Below, in pieces: positions 25,963 to 36,247 of a DNA stretch of 64,000 nt. A program made the position numbers and the translations under genes. The stretch lies in NCBI GenBank assembly GCA_947499005.1, contig CANMML010000001.1, forward strand, positions 186,001 through 250,000, given 5' to 3'. Every line of letters starts with the position of its first letter. Position 1 is the stretch's first letter. Under the pieces are notes generated by a model. It was not told the DNA's origin. It saw nothing but the letters and a program-made list of their open reading frames with translations, and searched no databases. This DNA comes from an uncultured Aquimarina sp. Lineage in GTDB: Bacteria; Bacteroidota; Bacteroidia; Flavobacteriales; Flavobacteriaceae.

Positions 25963-27071
25963 TGCAAGAATACCCTTTTGATATATCGAGAAAAATAATT
26001 CATGTAGATATGGATGCTTTTTATGCTTCTGTAGAACAGCATGATGAGCCTTCGTTAAGGGGAAAGGCTATTGCTGTTGGGGGTAGCGGTAATCGGGGGG
26101 TGATTAGTGCTGCGAGTTATGAGGCTCGAAAATTTGGAGTTCGTAGTGCGATGAGTAGTATTGTCGCAAAGAAATTATGTCCACATCTTATTTTTGTAAA
26201 ACATCATTTCGATCGTTATAAAGAGGTATCCCAGCAGGTAAGAAAGATTTTTTTAGAATATACCGATTTGGTGGAGCCTTTATCATTAGATGAAGCTTAT
26301 TTGGATGTAACAAACAATAAAAAAGGGAATCCGAGTGCAACCTTAATTGCAAAGGAGATTAGAACAAAAATTTTTGAAAAAACAGGATTAACCGCTTCTG
26401 CAGGCATTTCTATTAATAAATTTATAGCTAAAGTTGCTAGTGATTATAATAAACCTAATGGGCAAAAAACGGTACCTCCAGATGAGGTTATTGAATTTCT
26501 AGAGAAGTTAGATATCAAGAAATTCTATGGAGTAGGGAAGGTTACCCAAAAGAAAATGTATGCTTTGGGGATTTATACAGGAATAGATTTGAAATCTAAA
26601 TCGGAAGCTTTTTTGGAAGAGCGTTTCGGTAAATCGGGACCCCATTATTATCGTATCGTTCGTGGAATTCATAATAGCGAAGTTAAACCAACACGAACAA
26701 GGAAGTCAGTAGGAGCCGAGCGTACTTTTAGTGAAAACTTAGCTTCTGAAATTTATATGGAAGAGCGGTTAAAAGATTTGTCAGAAGAGTTAGAAAGACG
26801 TCTTTTAAAAAGTAAAACTGCTGGGAAAACGATAACTCTAAAAATAAAATATAGTGATTTTACAGTGCAAACACGATCTAAAACATTAGCCTTATTCATA
26901 TCAGATGCAGGCTTGATTTTCGAAGAAGCTAAAACACTTTTGTATCAAGAGAAAATAAAGAATTCGGTACGTCTTTTGGGATTGTCTTTTTCTAATTTAA
27001 ATAATCAAGTTTCAAAAAAGAAAGTAAGGGAGGATAAGAAAGTTGATGTGCAGTTAGAGTTTAGGTTTTAG
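25962..27071 (+). CDS. dinB: DNA polymerase IV
   Basis: 369 aa Y-family translesion polymerase. The palm motif HVDMDAFYASVEQ is at the N-terminus, followed by EPLSLDEAYLDVT, which carries the second catalytic acidic pair. An HhH region (LEFLEKLDIKKFYGVGKVTQKKMYALG) and the C-terminal little-finger domain are present. The TTG start at 25962 is the only plausible one, since the frame upstream is closed within the heptamer repeat and the first ATG lies inside the catalytic motif. Repeat-length changes could alter its expression. Confidence 0.93.
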   Translation: MQEYPFDISRKIIHVDMDAFYASVEQHDEPSLRGKAIAVGGSGNRGVISAASYEARKFGVRSAMSSIVAKKLCPHLIFVKHHFDRYKEVSQQVRKIFLEYTDLVEPLSLDEAYLDVTNNKKGNPSATLIAKEIRTKIFEKTGLTASAGISINKFIAKVASDYNKPNGQKTVPPDEVIEFLEKLDIKKFYGVGKVTQKKMYALGIYTGIDLKSKSEAFLEERFGKSGPHYYRIVRGIHNSEVKPTRTRKSVGAERTFSENLASEIYMEERLKDLSEELERRLLKSKTAGKTITLKIKYSDFTVQTRSKTLALFISDAGLIFEEAKTLLYQEKIKNSVRLLGLSFSNLNNQVSKKKVREDKKVDVQLEFRF

Positions 27072-27077
27072 AGCTTA

Positions 27078-28193
27078 CTATCTTTTAATCACCTTAATGT
27101 ATTCGTTATTTTTATTGGCGTGTGATAATTGAACCAAATAAATTCCTGTTGGAAGTTTTTCAATGGAAATTTCGCGTGCTGTAGTTTTTTTAATAAAAAC
27201 CCCTTTCATATCGAAAATAGATGCCTTGATGTAATTAGGATTTTCAATTGTTAAAAGACCAGATGTTGGGTTTGGAAATAAAGAAGGAGTTTTTGTCGCA
27301 TTGAACTTGGTAGAAACAGATAAAGTGTTACTGCTTAATTCGAAAAGTGTAGCCGATCTGTTCTGAAATTCTTCGGAAGTGATATAATATGTATCCTCAT
27401 TTTTTTGAGTAATGGCTTCTATTTGGAAAGAGTTATCTGTAGGGATGGCTAATATTTTTCGATTCAATGTTTCGAAGGAAAAGTCTGTTGTGTTAAGATT
27501 GCTTAATTCTACAAGAAAAGCTTCTCCATTCGTTGTGTAGCCAGTTAATAATATTTCATTTAGTGAAGCGTTGTATGTAGCGCCAGTAATTAAGCCTTGT
27601 GTATTTAGAGTAGCTATTTTTTGAATTTCATACTCTCCAGGTATCTTAGGTATTCGATAAATATCTGTTTGGAAGTTGTTCCAGTTTTTAGTGAAAAGGT
27701 AGAGGTTGTTTTCAATTGAAATTAAGGCCTCAGCATCAAAATTAGTAGCAAATGGGCTAGGCGTAAAATCAATTTGTTCTTTGTAATTGAAATTTATTAC
27801 GCCGTCAGCAATTACAGAAGATGATGCAGTAAGGTAATCTGTAATGAGGACTCTATATATACTAAGATTTTGTCGGTCACCACTATTATTTCCAAAATCA
27901 CCAATATAGATATACATATCATCGTAGGTGATGTCTTCCCAATCAATATTTGTGGTATTTGTTATTTCAAGAGATCTTGTAATAAGTCCACTGGAAGAAT
28001 CAATTTCGTATAACTCAGCAGTATTTCCCGAATCATTGTGAGTGATGAGACGGTTATTAAGTAAAATAAGCCCAGAAGTTTCCGAAATAGTATTCTCAAG
28101 GAGTGTCGAAGGGCTTAAGTTTTGACTTGTAACTTGTTGAAAATATAAAAAGACAATAGTAGTAATTAGGGTAATTTTTTCGCAAAAAATCAT
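27078..28193 (-). CDS. T9SS-sorted beta-propeller-like protein
   Basis: 371 aa. A signal peptide (LITTIVFLYFQQVTSQ) is followed by about 265 residues of beta-propeller-like sequence (ETSGLILLNNRLITHNDSGN..LYEID; DWEDITYDDMYIYIGDFGNN) resembling SdiA-regulated or phytase-like propellers. The C-terminal about 75 residues are a type A T9SS sorting domain (LFPNPTSGLLTIEN...GIYLVQL). It is probably a secreted protein; activity unknown. Confidence 0.82.
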   Translation of the reverse strand: MIFCEKITLITTIVFLYFQQVTSQNLSPSTLLENTISETSGLILLNNRLITHNDSGNTAELYEIDSSSGLITRSLEITNTTNIDWEDITYDDMYIYIGDFGNNSGDRQNLSIYRVLITDYLTASSSVIADGVINFNYKEQIDFTPSPFATNFDAEALISIENNLYLFTKNWNNFQTDIYRIPKIPGEYEIQKIATLNTQGLITGATYNASLNEILLTGYTTNGEAFLVELSNLNTTDFSFETLNRKILAIPTDNSFQIEAITQKNEDTYYITSEEFQNRSATLFELSSNTLSVSTKFNATKTPSLFPNPTSGLLTIENPNYIKASIFDMKGVFIKKTTAREISIEKLPTGIYLVQLSHANKNNEYIKVIKR

Positions 28194-28208
28194 GTAGGTT
28201 AAATTGAT

Positions 28209-28865
28209 CTAATGCAAAATTACTTCTTTTAGATCATTAGCAATAGTTAATTTTCCAAGTGTCGATTTTCTAACTTCTTCAATAGTAACCTCGGGAGCAA
28301 TTTCAGTCATTAGGAAACCATTTCTGGTCACTTGAAAAACACCAAGATTGGTAACCACTTTTTGAACACAACGAACACCAGTAAGTGGAAGTGAGCAATG
28401 GTCTAATAATTTAGATTCTCCTTTTCGATTGGTATGCATCATGGCTACGATAATTCGTTTTGCACTAGCGACCAAATCCATCGCTCCTCCCATTCCTTTA
28501 ACTAATTTACCAGGTATTTTCCAATTAGCGATATCTCCATTCTCTGCCACTTCCATGGCTCCTAAAACTGTAAGATCGATATGTTGTCCTCTAATCATTC
28601 CAAAACTGGTTGATGAGTCAAAAAACGATGCTCCAGGAAGTGTAGTGATCGTTTGCTTTCCTGCGTTGATAAGATCTGCATCTTCGTTTCCTTTTGTTGG
28701 GAAAGGTCCCATGCCTAATAATCCATTTTCACTATGAAAGGCAACAGAGATATTATTAGGAATATGATTGGCTACAAGCGTAGGTATACCAATTCCTAGA
28801 TTGACATAAAAGCCATCTTCTATTTCTTGGGCAATACGCTGTGCTATTTGATCTTTGGAGAGCAT
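28209..28865 (-). CDS. scoB: 3-oxoacid CoA-transferase subunit B
   Basis: 218 aa. The catalytic Glu is in SENGLLGMGP. N-terminal GFYVNLGIGIPT and DLTVLGAMEV match SCOT family B subunits. Paired with scoA upstream, it transfers CoA between succinate and acetoacetate in ketone-body or butanoate metabolism. The 92-bp gap between the two suggests one operon. Confidence 0.92.
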   Translation of the reverse strand: MLSKDQIAQRIAQEIEDGFYVNLGIGIPTLVANHIPNNISVAFHSENGLLGMGPFPTKGNEDADLINAGKQTITTLPGASFFDSSTSFGMIRGQHIDLTVLGAMEVAENGDIANWKIPGKLVKGMGGAMDLVASAKRIIVAMMHTNRKGESKLLDHCSLPLTGVRCVQKVVTNLGVFQVTRNGFLMTEIAPEVTIEEVRKSTLGKLTIANDLKEVILH

Positions 28866-28957
28866 GTTGTAGAGTTATTTATTCGCTGTAATAACTTTTA
28901 AAAAGTCGAAATATTTCAACGGAATTAAAGCTTTTAGATAAAAGCTTCTTTTTCTTG

Positions 28958-29656
28958 TTAAGATTCACTTACGGTCAATTGTTCAATAGGTTTTTTGTAG
29001 TCTTTTCCTTCAAAAATCCTTTGAACAAATACCCCAGGGACATGAATTTCATTGGGAGATAAAGTGCCAATAGGCACTAATTCTTCTACTTCTACCACGT
29101 TTATTTTAGCAGCACCACACATCGGGAGATTGAAGTTTCTGGCTGTAGCTTTAAAAATAATATTGCCTGCTTCATCCCCCTTCCATGCTTTTATAAGGGA
29201 GAAATCAGCTTTGTATGCTTCTTCTAAAATATGAGGTTTTCCATTAAAATCTCTTACTTCTTTCCCTTCGGCGACCTCAGTTCCATACCCTGCTGGGGTG
29301 TAAAATGCAGGAATTCCTACTTTGGCAGCACGACAACATTCAGCTAGTGTTCCTTGTGGAGTTAATTGTACCTCTAATTCACCACTAAGCATTTGTCGTT
29401 CGAATTCTTTGTTTTCCCCAACATAAGAAGCAATCATCTTTTTTATTTGATGATTTTGAAGTAATAATCCTAGTCCAAAATCATCGACTCCAGCATTGTT
29501 TGAAATACAAGTTAAACCACTAACTCCAAGTCTTACCAGTTCGGAAATGGCATTTTCTGGAATCCCACAGAGACCAAAACCACCAAGCATGAGAGTCATC
29601 CCAGATTCAATACCTTTTAAGGCTTTTTGAACACTATTTACTTTCTTGTTAATCAT
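28958..29656 (-). CDS. scoA: 3-oxoacid CoA-transferase subunit A
   Basis: 232 aa. Typical SCOT A-subunit motifs are [12 protein letters not shown] near the N-terminus, [11 protein letters not shown] and [16 protein letters not shown]. It forms a heteromer with the adjacent B subunit. Lys-rich tail; no anomalies. Confidence 0.92.
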   Translation of the reverse strand: MINKKVNSVQKALKGIESGMTLMLGGFGLCGIPENAISELVRLGVSGLTCISNNAGVDDFGLGLLLQNHQIKKMIASYVGENKEFERQMLSGELEVQLTPQGTLAECCRAAKVGIPAFYTPAGYGTEVAEGKEVRDFNGKPHILEEAYKADFSLIKAWKGDEAGNIIFKATARNFNLPMCGAAKINVVEVEELVPIGTLSPNEIHVPGVFVQRIFEGKDYKKPIEQLTVSES

Positions 29657-29683
29657 AATTATAAGATAATGAAATTATCCAAT

Positions 29684-29719
29684 AAAAAAACTCTCGAAGA
29701 AATGAATTCAACGAGAGTT
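29684..29719 (-). terminator. Intrinsic terminator near the scoA start
   Basis: AACTCTCG and CGAGAGTT form a stem. On the minus strand a T run follows, so it ends the large repeat-protein transcript before scoA. Confidence 0.8.
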
Positions 29720-29729
29720 ATATAATTTT

Positions 29730-29787
29730 GATACCTGATACCTGATACCTGATACCTGATACCTGATACCTGATACCTGATACCTGA
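29730..29787. repeat. Tandem heptamer repeat GATACCT
   Basis: About eight exact copies of a 7-nt unit between the terminator and the stop codon of the large protein. It differs by one base from the GATAACT repeat at dinB. Confidence 0.9.
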
Positions 29788-29793
29788 ATCCGA

Positions 29794-32700
29794 TTATCTC
29801 TTAATCATTCGTTTGGTGTCAACTAATCTAGAACCAATGTGTAGGCTGTAAAAGTAAACTCCAGAAGCTAAACTTTGCTTATTTACTGTAAACTCGTGTT
29901 CTCCCGTTTGTGTTAAATTGACCGTTTTAATAGTGTTTCCAGTTACTGTTGTAAAAACAATTTTTGCATTAGTTGTTCCTACAGGTATGAAATACTTAAT
30001 AGAGGTTTCATTTAAGAATGGATTCGGTGTATTTTGGAATAACACAGGACCTTGAGATTTTTGAGAACTTGTAGGCGTATTATTATTGTTGAAACTTAAC
30101 GTATTACTATTACAACCCGTACAAGTATCAAGCTCGTCTAATCTATTCAATACAGCTGCCATTTGAGCTTCCAAAGTGGCTAATCTACTTTCAGCGCTAG
30201 TGGCTCTAGTTTCTAGATCAGATAAAATAGGGCTTAGATCCACAGAAACTCCCGATCCTCCTTCGATACCAATATCTAAAGTCCCGTTAGTTAGTGTTGC
30301 AGAAGTTAAGTTTTGATCATCAGAACTTGTAGTAACTAAACTTGAAAGATCAACACTATTTCCTGTAGAAATGCTTAATTGGTTATTTGATGTGTTAAAG
30401 CTTAATGTTTGCTCGTCTGTATTGTCTTTATAAGTACTTAAATCTACAGTAGAAGCATTTCCAGTAATATTTAATACATCATTAGTAATAGATATTGCTT
30501 GTGCATCTGTGTTATCTAAGAATGGAGATAAGTTTATAGTATTACTTCCCCCAGATATGCTTAATACATTCGCTCCACTTAATGCTAATTCTTGTTCATC
30601 TGTGTTTTCATAACCAGAAAGATCTACAGTTGCTGTGCTACCTGTTATCGAAAGAATGTCATTAGCAAAAGATATAGCTTGTTCGTCTGTGTTATCTAAG
30701 TAAGGCCCTAAAGCAACAGTAGAACCACTTCCCGAAATCGTTAAGTTGTTAGCCCCATCAATAGAAAGTGTTTGTGTATCTGTATTGTCTAAGTAAGTAC
30801 TTAAATCTACCGTCGAAGCGTTTCCAGTAATACTTAATTCGTTACTAGAAACTGAAATTGCTTGGCTGTCTGTATTGGCATATCCGCTTAAATCTACAGT
30901 AGCAGCGTTACCTGATATAGCCAAAATATCATTGCTAAATGATAAAGCCTGTGCATCCGTATTATCTAGGAAAGGAGCTAAATCCACTGTATTTGTTCCT
31001 CCAGAGATACTTAATACATTACTTCCACTTAATGCTAATTCTTGTTCATCCGTATTGTCTAAATAAGGACCTAAAGCTACCGAAGAATTACTTCCTGAAA
31101 TCGTTAAGTTATTAGATCCATCAATAGAAAGTGTTTGTGTATCTGTATTGTCTAAGTAAGTACTTAAATCTACTGTCGAAGCGTTTCCAGTAATGCTTAA
31201 TTCGTTATTAGAAACTGAAATTGCTTGGCTGTCTGTATTAGCATACCCGCTTAAATCTACCGTAGTAGCGTTACCAGATATAGATAAAATATCATTGCTA
31301 AATGATAAAGCTTGTGCATCCGTATTATCTAGGAAAGGAGCTAAATCCACTGTATTTGTTCCTCCAGAAATGCTTAATACATTACTTCCACTTAATGCTA
31401 GTTCTTGTTCATCCGTATTGTCCAAGTATGATCCTAAAGCTACCGAAGAGTTACTTCCTGAAATGGTTAAGTTATTTGAGCCATCAATAGATAAAGTTTG
31501 CGAATCTGTATTCGTATAACCTGATAAATCTACCGTTGAAGCATTCCCTGAAATGGATAGCACATCATTACTAAATGAAATGGATTGCGCATCTGTATTG
31601 TCTAATAGGCCCGATAGATCAACATCTGATCCAGACGACCCTGTGATTGCAAGCATTTGATTAGTGCTGTCATATTCTAAAGCCTGTGCATCTGTGTTAT
31701 CTAAATAAGGAGCTAAGTCAATAGTAGTAGCACTTCCTGTAATACCTAAAGTATTTGTAGTCAACGATAACTCTTGTGCATCCGTATTATCTAAGAAAGG
31801 TGCTAGATCTATAGTTGTCGCATTTCCAGTGATCCCTAATGTATTTGTAGTCAACGACAACTCTTGTGAATCTGTATTGTCGAGATAAGGTGATAAATCT
31901 ACCGTTTTGGCATCTTCACCATCTCCAGAGATGGATAAGTTTAAGGTATTTGTGATAACCTCGAATTGATCTATAGTTTGGTTATCCGTTTGCGTAGCCC
32001 AGCTTAAGGCTCCAGCACCATCCGTAATTAATACCTGATTAGCAGTACCATCTGTTGTAGGAAATTGGTAAGCGCCAGCAATATTAAGGCTATTTGCTAT
32101 TTGAAGTTTACCTGTATTGTCTAATGCAGCAATAGGAGCTACTCCGTCAACACCCCATGCCCAGCCTGAACCAGTGGCAGCATTGTCAGAAAATTTCATA
32201 ACATTCCCAGCGGTAACAGGACCATAAGTATATTCAGCTCCAGTACCTGTTTTTATAATTGCTCCATCTGCATGTAAAACTAAAGCGTTTCCATCAAGAT
32301 CTAAATTTTGAGTAGCAGTATGATTTCCTAAATCATCAGCACCAGATACTTGCCATTCTGTACCACTCCAGCAAAATATTTTCTTTAAATCGGTGTCATA
32401 CACCATTAAACTTTCTTCTGTTGCCGTCAATGGAGGGATATAACTAGAAGATATAGGGTTTAGGCCATTTCCATCACCTAAAGTTGTTCTCTCGGCGGTT
32501 GTCATCCTATTAAGTAAGAACCCTTTATTAGTGCCTACTAATTCTAATGAAGCATTGGCATTTGGAGTGTCAGTACCAATACCAACACTAAGAGGATTAG
32601 TAGCCCCACCCAGTACCATCGTATTATGATTATTTGCTGTTGCTGCATTACCAATTGCTACAGAATTATTTCCGCTCACGGTGGTAGAGGTTCCTATAGC

Positions 32701-34041
32701 AATGCTATTAGACGATAAGATAGGGTTGCTGTTAATATCTAAGTCACCAGTATCGACGGATGTTGTACCCGCCTGAGAACCCATCGCTATTGAGTTATTG
32801 GAATTAGTTCCTACAGTAGCAATATATCCAATGGCAATGGCTTCGTCTGCACCATCGATATCAACCGTACGTCCGATACCGATATTATTGTCAGCATTAC
32901 CATCTATTGTCGCTTGACGACCAATCAAAACATTGTTTTCACTACTCCCATCGTTACCAACTACATTATAACCAATATACGTGTTGTAATCTCCTCTGTT
33001 ATATGCTTGACTACCTATTGTAACAGAGAAATCACTACGTTGAGAACTAGAAGTACCAGCAGTAACATTATATCCAATAGCAACGTTATCGTCTCCGTAG
33101 ATTCCAGCACTAGACCCCATAAAGGTGTTTCTGTATTCTGTGTTCGAAAAGAAATCGGCATCGAAACCCATACCCACATTATCTTCTCCTTCACGGTTGG
33201 TATAACCAGCTTCATACCCTACATAGGTATTTCTATTTACCCCGTTTCTGTTATTGGTTCTATTATTATCGTAACCTGCACGCGCCCCGATGAATGTATT
33301 AAAACTACCGTATTCACTACCTGCCCCAGCGGCGGCACCTACCATAGTGTTCTGGATTCCAGAAGAGTTATCGATACCCGCAGAATCACCTATCATGGTA
33401 TTGTGGTCACCATCTCTGTTGTCATATCCTGCCTCGTTACCAAAAAATGAATTTCTAAACCCCGTACTATTTATCCTACCCGCATTATTACCTACGAAAG
33501 TATTATCATTCCCTTGGTTGTTGTAACCTGCATCTTCCCCTATAATAACCAAGTCACTACCTCCAGTAGCGCTATGCGCTGCTTCTTCCCCGATAATAAC
33601 GACATCACTACTAGTTGTCAGCATTCCACCGGCTTCTGTACCAATAACTACCCAGTCTGTACCAGTACCTAATTCGGCGGCGCGCGCTCCGATAATCGTA
33701 TTATCTGTACCCGTAGTAAAACTAAAACCAGCACCACGACCGATGAAAGTGTTATCAGACGAATTTGTTAATTTTAAACCTGCAGCAGCACCGACCATGG
33801 TATTGTTACTACCACTAGAAACCGTGGCACCAGCACCATCACCTAAAAGGACATTATAATCCCCTGAGGAAAGACCACTACCTGTAGTATAAATAAAGTC
33901 ATCAAGATCTCCTGTAGCAGGGTCGATTTCTTCGACTGTAATTGTCGTACCTAAAATTTCATTGGAGGTTTGAGCCATAAAGGTATTTGATATAGTTAAA
34001 GCTATAACAATCAATAGCACTTTTGAGTAAGTGAATTTCAT
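29794..34041 (-). CDS. Very large T9SS protein with YadA-head-like and DNTD repeats
   Basis: 1415 aa. A signal peptide (VLLIVIALTISNTFMAQ) is followed by about 450 residues of YadA-type left-handed head repeats (NTMVGAAAG, NTFIGRGAG, NTFVGNNAG). After a spacer come more than 15 repeats built on YLDNTD.Q.LS....LSISG...TVDLS (about 700-1230). A short coiled coil (LETRATSAESRLATLEAQMAAVLNRLDEL) precedes a C-terminal T9SS domain (FQNTPNPFLNETSIKYFIP). It is probably a surface adhesin or fibre. The near-identical repeats make it prone to copy-number change and assembly error. Confidence 0.88.
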   Translation of the reverse strand: MKFTYSKVLLIVIALTISNTFMAQTSNEILGTTITVEEIDPATGDLDDFIYTTGSGLSSGDYNVLLGDGAGATVSSGSNNTMVGAAAGLKLTNSSDNTFIGRGAGFSFTTGTDNTIIGARAAELGTGTDWVVIGTEAGGMLTTSSDVVIIGEEAAHSATGGSDLVIIGEDAGYNNQGNDNTFVGNNAGRINSTGFRNSFFGNEAGYDNRDGDHNTMIGDSAGIDNSSGIQNTMVGAAAGAGSEYGSFNTFIGARAGYDNNRTNNRNGVNRNTYVGYEAGYTNREGEDNVGMGFDADFFSNTEYRNTFMGSSAGIYGDDNVAIGYNVTAGTSSSQRSDFSVTIGSQAYNRGDYNTYIGYNVVGNDGSSENNVLIGRQATIDGNADNNIGIGRTVDIDGADEAIAIGYIATVGTNSNNSIAMGSQAGTTSVDTGDLDINSNPILSSNSIAIGTSTTVSGNNSVAIGNAATANNHNTMVLGGATNPLSVGIGTDTPNANASLELVGTNKGFLLNRMTTAERTTLGDGNGLNPISSSYIPPLTATEESLMVYDTDLKKIFCWSGTEWQVSGADDLGNHTATQNLDLDGNALVLHADGAIIKTGTGAEYTYGPVTAGNVMKFSDNAATGSGWAWGVDGVAPIAALDNTGKLQIANSLNIAGAYQFPTTDGTANQVLITDGAGALSWATQTDNQTIDQFEVITNTLNLSISGDGEDAKTVDLSPYLDNTDSQELSLTTNTLGITGNATTIDLAPFLDNTDAQELSLTTNTLGITGSATTIDLAPYLDNTDAQALEYDSTNQMLAITGSSGSDVDLSGLLDNTDAQSISFSNDVLSISGNASTVDLSGYTNTDSQTLSIDGSNNLTISGSNSSVALGSYLDNTDEQELALSGSNVLSISGGTNTVDLAPFLDNTDAQALSFSNDILSISGNATTVDLSGYANTDSQAISVSNNELSITGNASTVDLSTYLDNTDTQTLSIDGSNNLTISGSNSSVALGPYLDNTDEQELALSGSNVLSISGGTNTVDLAPFLDNTDAQALSFSNDILAISGNAATVDLSGYANTDSQAISVSSNELSITGNASTVDLSTYLDNTDTQTLSIDGANNLTISGSGSTVALGPYLDNTDEQAISFANDILSITGSTATVDLSGYENTDEQELALSGANVLSISGGSNTINLSPFLDNTDAQAISITNDVLNITGNASTVDLSTYKDNTDEQTLSFNTSNNQLSISTGNSVDLSSLVTTSSDDQNLTSATLTNGTLDIGIEGGSGVSVDLSPILSDLETRATSAESRLATLEAQMAAVLNRLDELDTCTGCNSNTLSFNNNNTPTSSQKSQGPVLFQNTPNPFLNETSIKYFIPVGTTNAKIVFTTVTGNTIKTVNLTQTGEHEFTVNKQSLASGVYFYSLHIGSRLVDTKRMIKR

Positions 34042-34310
34042 AGGTTGAGGTTTTAGGTTGGTTCATGCAAAGATAACAAAATGTCTACCTTTTTTAACTG
34101 AATGTTAAAAATTACTCTAATATATTTTTTGTACAATGCAGTATTTTAGTGATTTGTGTGTGTTTTGATCCTTAATTTTAACAAAATAGTTGTTTTGGGT
34201 GGACGGTATAGGTTAGTAAAAAGGAGGTAAAAGAAATTTCCAAATCTTGGTAGTTATGTAATCTTAACTATCAAAAAAATTGTTTCTTTGAATGATATTA
34301 GATTTTGAGT

Positions 34311-36239
34311 ATGCAATCGACTGATAAGCTCTTATATAGTATCCTAATAAGTATCCTTGGTTTTTATGTACTTGGCTACCTCTTTCCTGAAACTTTTTGG
34401 ACTACTCATTTTTTAGAGTTGAATAAGTTTTGGTTGCAAGGTATATTACTATTGCCAATAGGTGTCTTGGGCTATTTTTTCTTTACAGTTAAATATGTCG
34501 AAAGTAAGCTGAGCTTTTCTTTAAGGCTGCCACTTATTTTTTTGGTTTCGGTAGGTATCGCTTTAATTTTTTATTGCTTAGCAATGAAGGTGGATTATTA
34601 TGGCGATGCCTATAAATTCAATAGATTTCATGATACTATCCCAAAAGTAATTCCAGAAGATACATTGCATAAATTATTAAATGTAAAGCTAGGTGCTTGG
34701 ACGGGTGAGGAAACCATATTAGCATTAGTTACTTACTTGGCCTATGTTTTGAAGATTACTTATAACCAAGCCTTCTTAATCTTTGATGCTTTTTTTGGTG
34801 GTGTATTCGTATTCATATGGGGTATTGCTATTGAGAAGTTTATAAAACATTTTTATTGGAAATTATCTTTAGCCATATTAGGGCTTACAGCACCATTTCT
34901 ATTAGTGTTTATGGGGCATATAGAAATCTATGCACCTGTTATAACGATGACACTATCGTGGTGTGTGTTATTGCTGTTTTATATTAAAGAAGAAAGGAAA
35001 AGTACGCTGATACTGTTGGTGGTTTTGTTTTTAATTAACCTTAAGTTACATACAGTAAGTGTTCTTTTTTTACCTGCTTTACTACTCATTTTTATTAAAA
35101 GAATAAAGGGAGATTATCTAAATTGGAAGCGAGTTTCACAATATATTTTGATTCCTGTTTTTTTAGCGGGTGCGGTGTTGTATTTTTTCGTTTTTAAAGA
35201 TCATGTCGATACTCGAAGCATACAAACCCACATCATGGCTTTCGAACACTTGTTTTTGCCATTATTTTCTCCTGATGCTCCATTGGATCAATATGATTTG
35301 TTGAGTATCAATCATGTTAGAGATTATTTGTTGTTGCTATTTCTGTGGTCTCCGTCTGCATTACTAATTTTATTGTTAGCGGTATTTGGTTATAGAAAAC
35401 ACATAGATTGGCAGGCACCAGAAATTGTAGTACTTGGTGTAAGTCTTATTTTGTTTGTAGCGTTTTTTTTCGTGATTAATCCTTTGCTAAGTATGCCTAT
35501 TGATTGGGATTTGTTTTGTTTACCAGCTCCTATACTGCTATGCTTTACATTAATCATAGCCATACAACTTCAAGAGCAACAGATTAATGTTAAAAAAGTA
35601 TTTCTTGCAGTAAGTATGTTAGGGATATTATCTATTTCTTCCTTTACAATGCATCAATCTAGAGCAGCTATTTCTTTGAGGTTAGAATATATTTCCAAAC
35701 ACATTTATCATACTTATTACGAATGGACGATTCAAGTTTTTGAAAATGCGATGAAAGCTGTTCGGGATGAGAATCACATAGAACGCCATTTACAATACTT
35801 AGAGGAATTAAAACCTTATGCTGAAAAAGGGAGAGATTATGAATATTCTTATTTGTTAACAGATCTAGGGCTATATTATTTGAGAGATTGTAATGAGCCT
35901 AGAAAAGCATTAGCGTATTTCGATCAAGCACAAGAATATTTTTATACATTAAATGTAGAAAAACTGAAAGTCGAGGCCTATCTCTTATCTGGACAAGTAG
36001 AAAAAGCCTTTTTGTTCGCAACAAAACTAGTACAAGAAAAATATCCAGATGAACAAAGAGCGTTACGTATCGGAATTCATGCAGGAGCAGAAGCACTAAA
36101 GTTGAAAGAAATTGACGGATATTGTAAGATGTACCTGTCTAGGTGGCCAAACGATCCGCTGATAAGGGAAGTCCAAAGAAGATTAGATGCTAGAGAGAAT
36201 GTTAGGGAAATTAAATTTCTTTTTCAAAGACAGTACTAG
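34311..36239 (+). CDS. GT-C-fold membrane glycosyltransferase with C-terminal TPR-like region, paralogue 1
   Basis: About 642 aa from the ATG at 34311; a TTG two codons upstream is less likely. About 10-11 membrane helices fill residues 10-450. The acidic motif VDYYGDAYKF in an early loop fits the catalytic Asp of GT-C enzymes. Residues about 480-640 form helical TPR-like repeats. The protein at 43276 is clearly homologous (PDTLWTTHFW, TADYYGD, LPLLSPEAPLD). GT-C enzymes use polyprenyl-phosphate sugars, consistent with the polyprenyl-phospho-sugar genes next door. The acceptor is unknown. Confidence 0.75.
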   Translation: MQSTDKLLYSILISILGFYVLGYLFPETFWTTHFLELNKFWLQGILLLPIGVLGYFFFTVKYVESKLSFSLRLPLIFLVSVGIALIFYCLAMKVDYYGDAYKFNRFHDTIPKVIPEDTLHKLLNVKLGAWTGEETILALVTYLAYVLKITYNQAFLIFDAFFGGVFVFIWGIAIEKFIKHFYWKLSLAILGLTAPFLLVFMGHIEIYAPVITMTLSWCVLLLFYIKEERKSTLILLVVLFLINLKLHTVSVLFLPALLLIFIKRIKGDYLNWKRVSQYILIPVFLAGAVLYFFVFKDHVDTRSIQTHIMAFEHLFLPLFSPDAPLDQYDLLSINHVRDYLLLLFLWSPSALLILLLAVFGYRKHIDWQAPEIVVLGVSLILFVAFFFVINPLLSMPIDWDLFCLPAPILLCFTLIIAIQLQEQQINVKKVFLAVSMLGILSISSFTMHQSRAAISLRLEYISKHIYHTYYEWTIQVFENAMKAVRDENHIERHLQYLEELKPYAEKGRDYEYSYLLTDLGLYYLRDCNEPRKALAYFDQAQEYFYTLNVEKLKVEAYLLSGQVEKAFLFATKLVQEKYPDEQRALRIGIHAGAEALKLKEIDGYCKMYLSRWPNDPLIREVQRRLDARENVREIKFLFQRQY

Positions 36240-36247
36240 CCAGAAGA

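Noticed and set aside
32914-33450. 178-aa plus-strand ORF opposite the large repeat protein.
   Set aside because: It is a shadow of the YadA-like repeats, with repetitive Ile/Val/Thr composition and no start signal.
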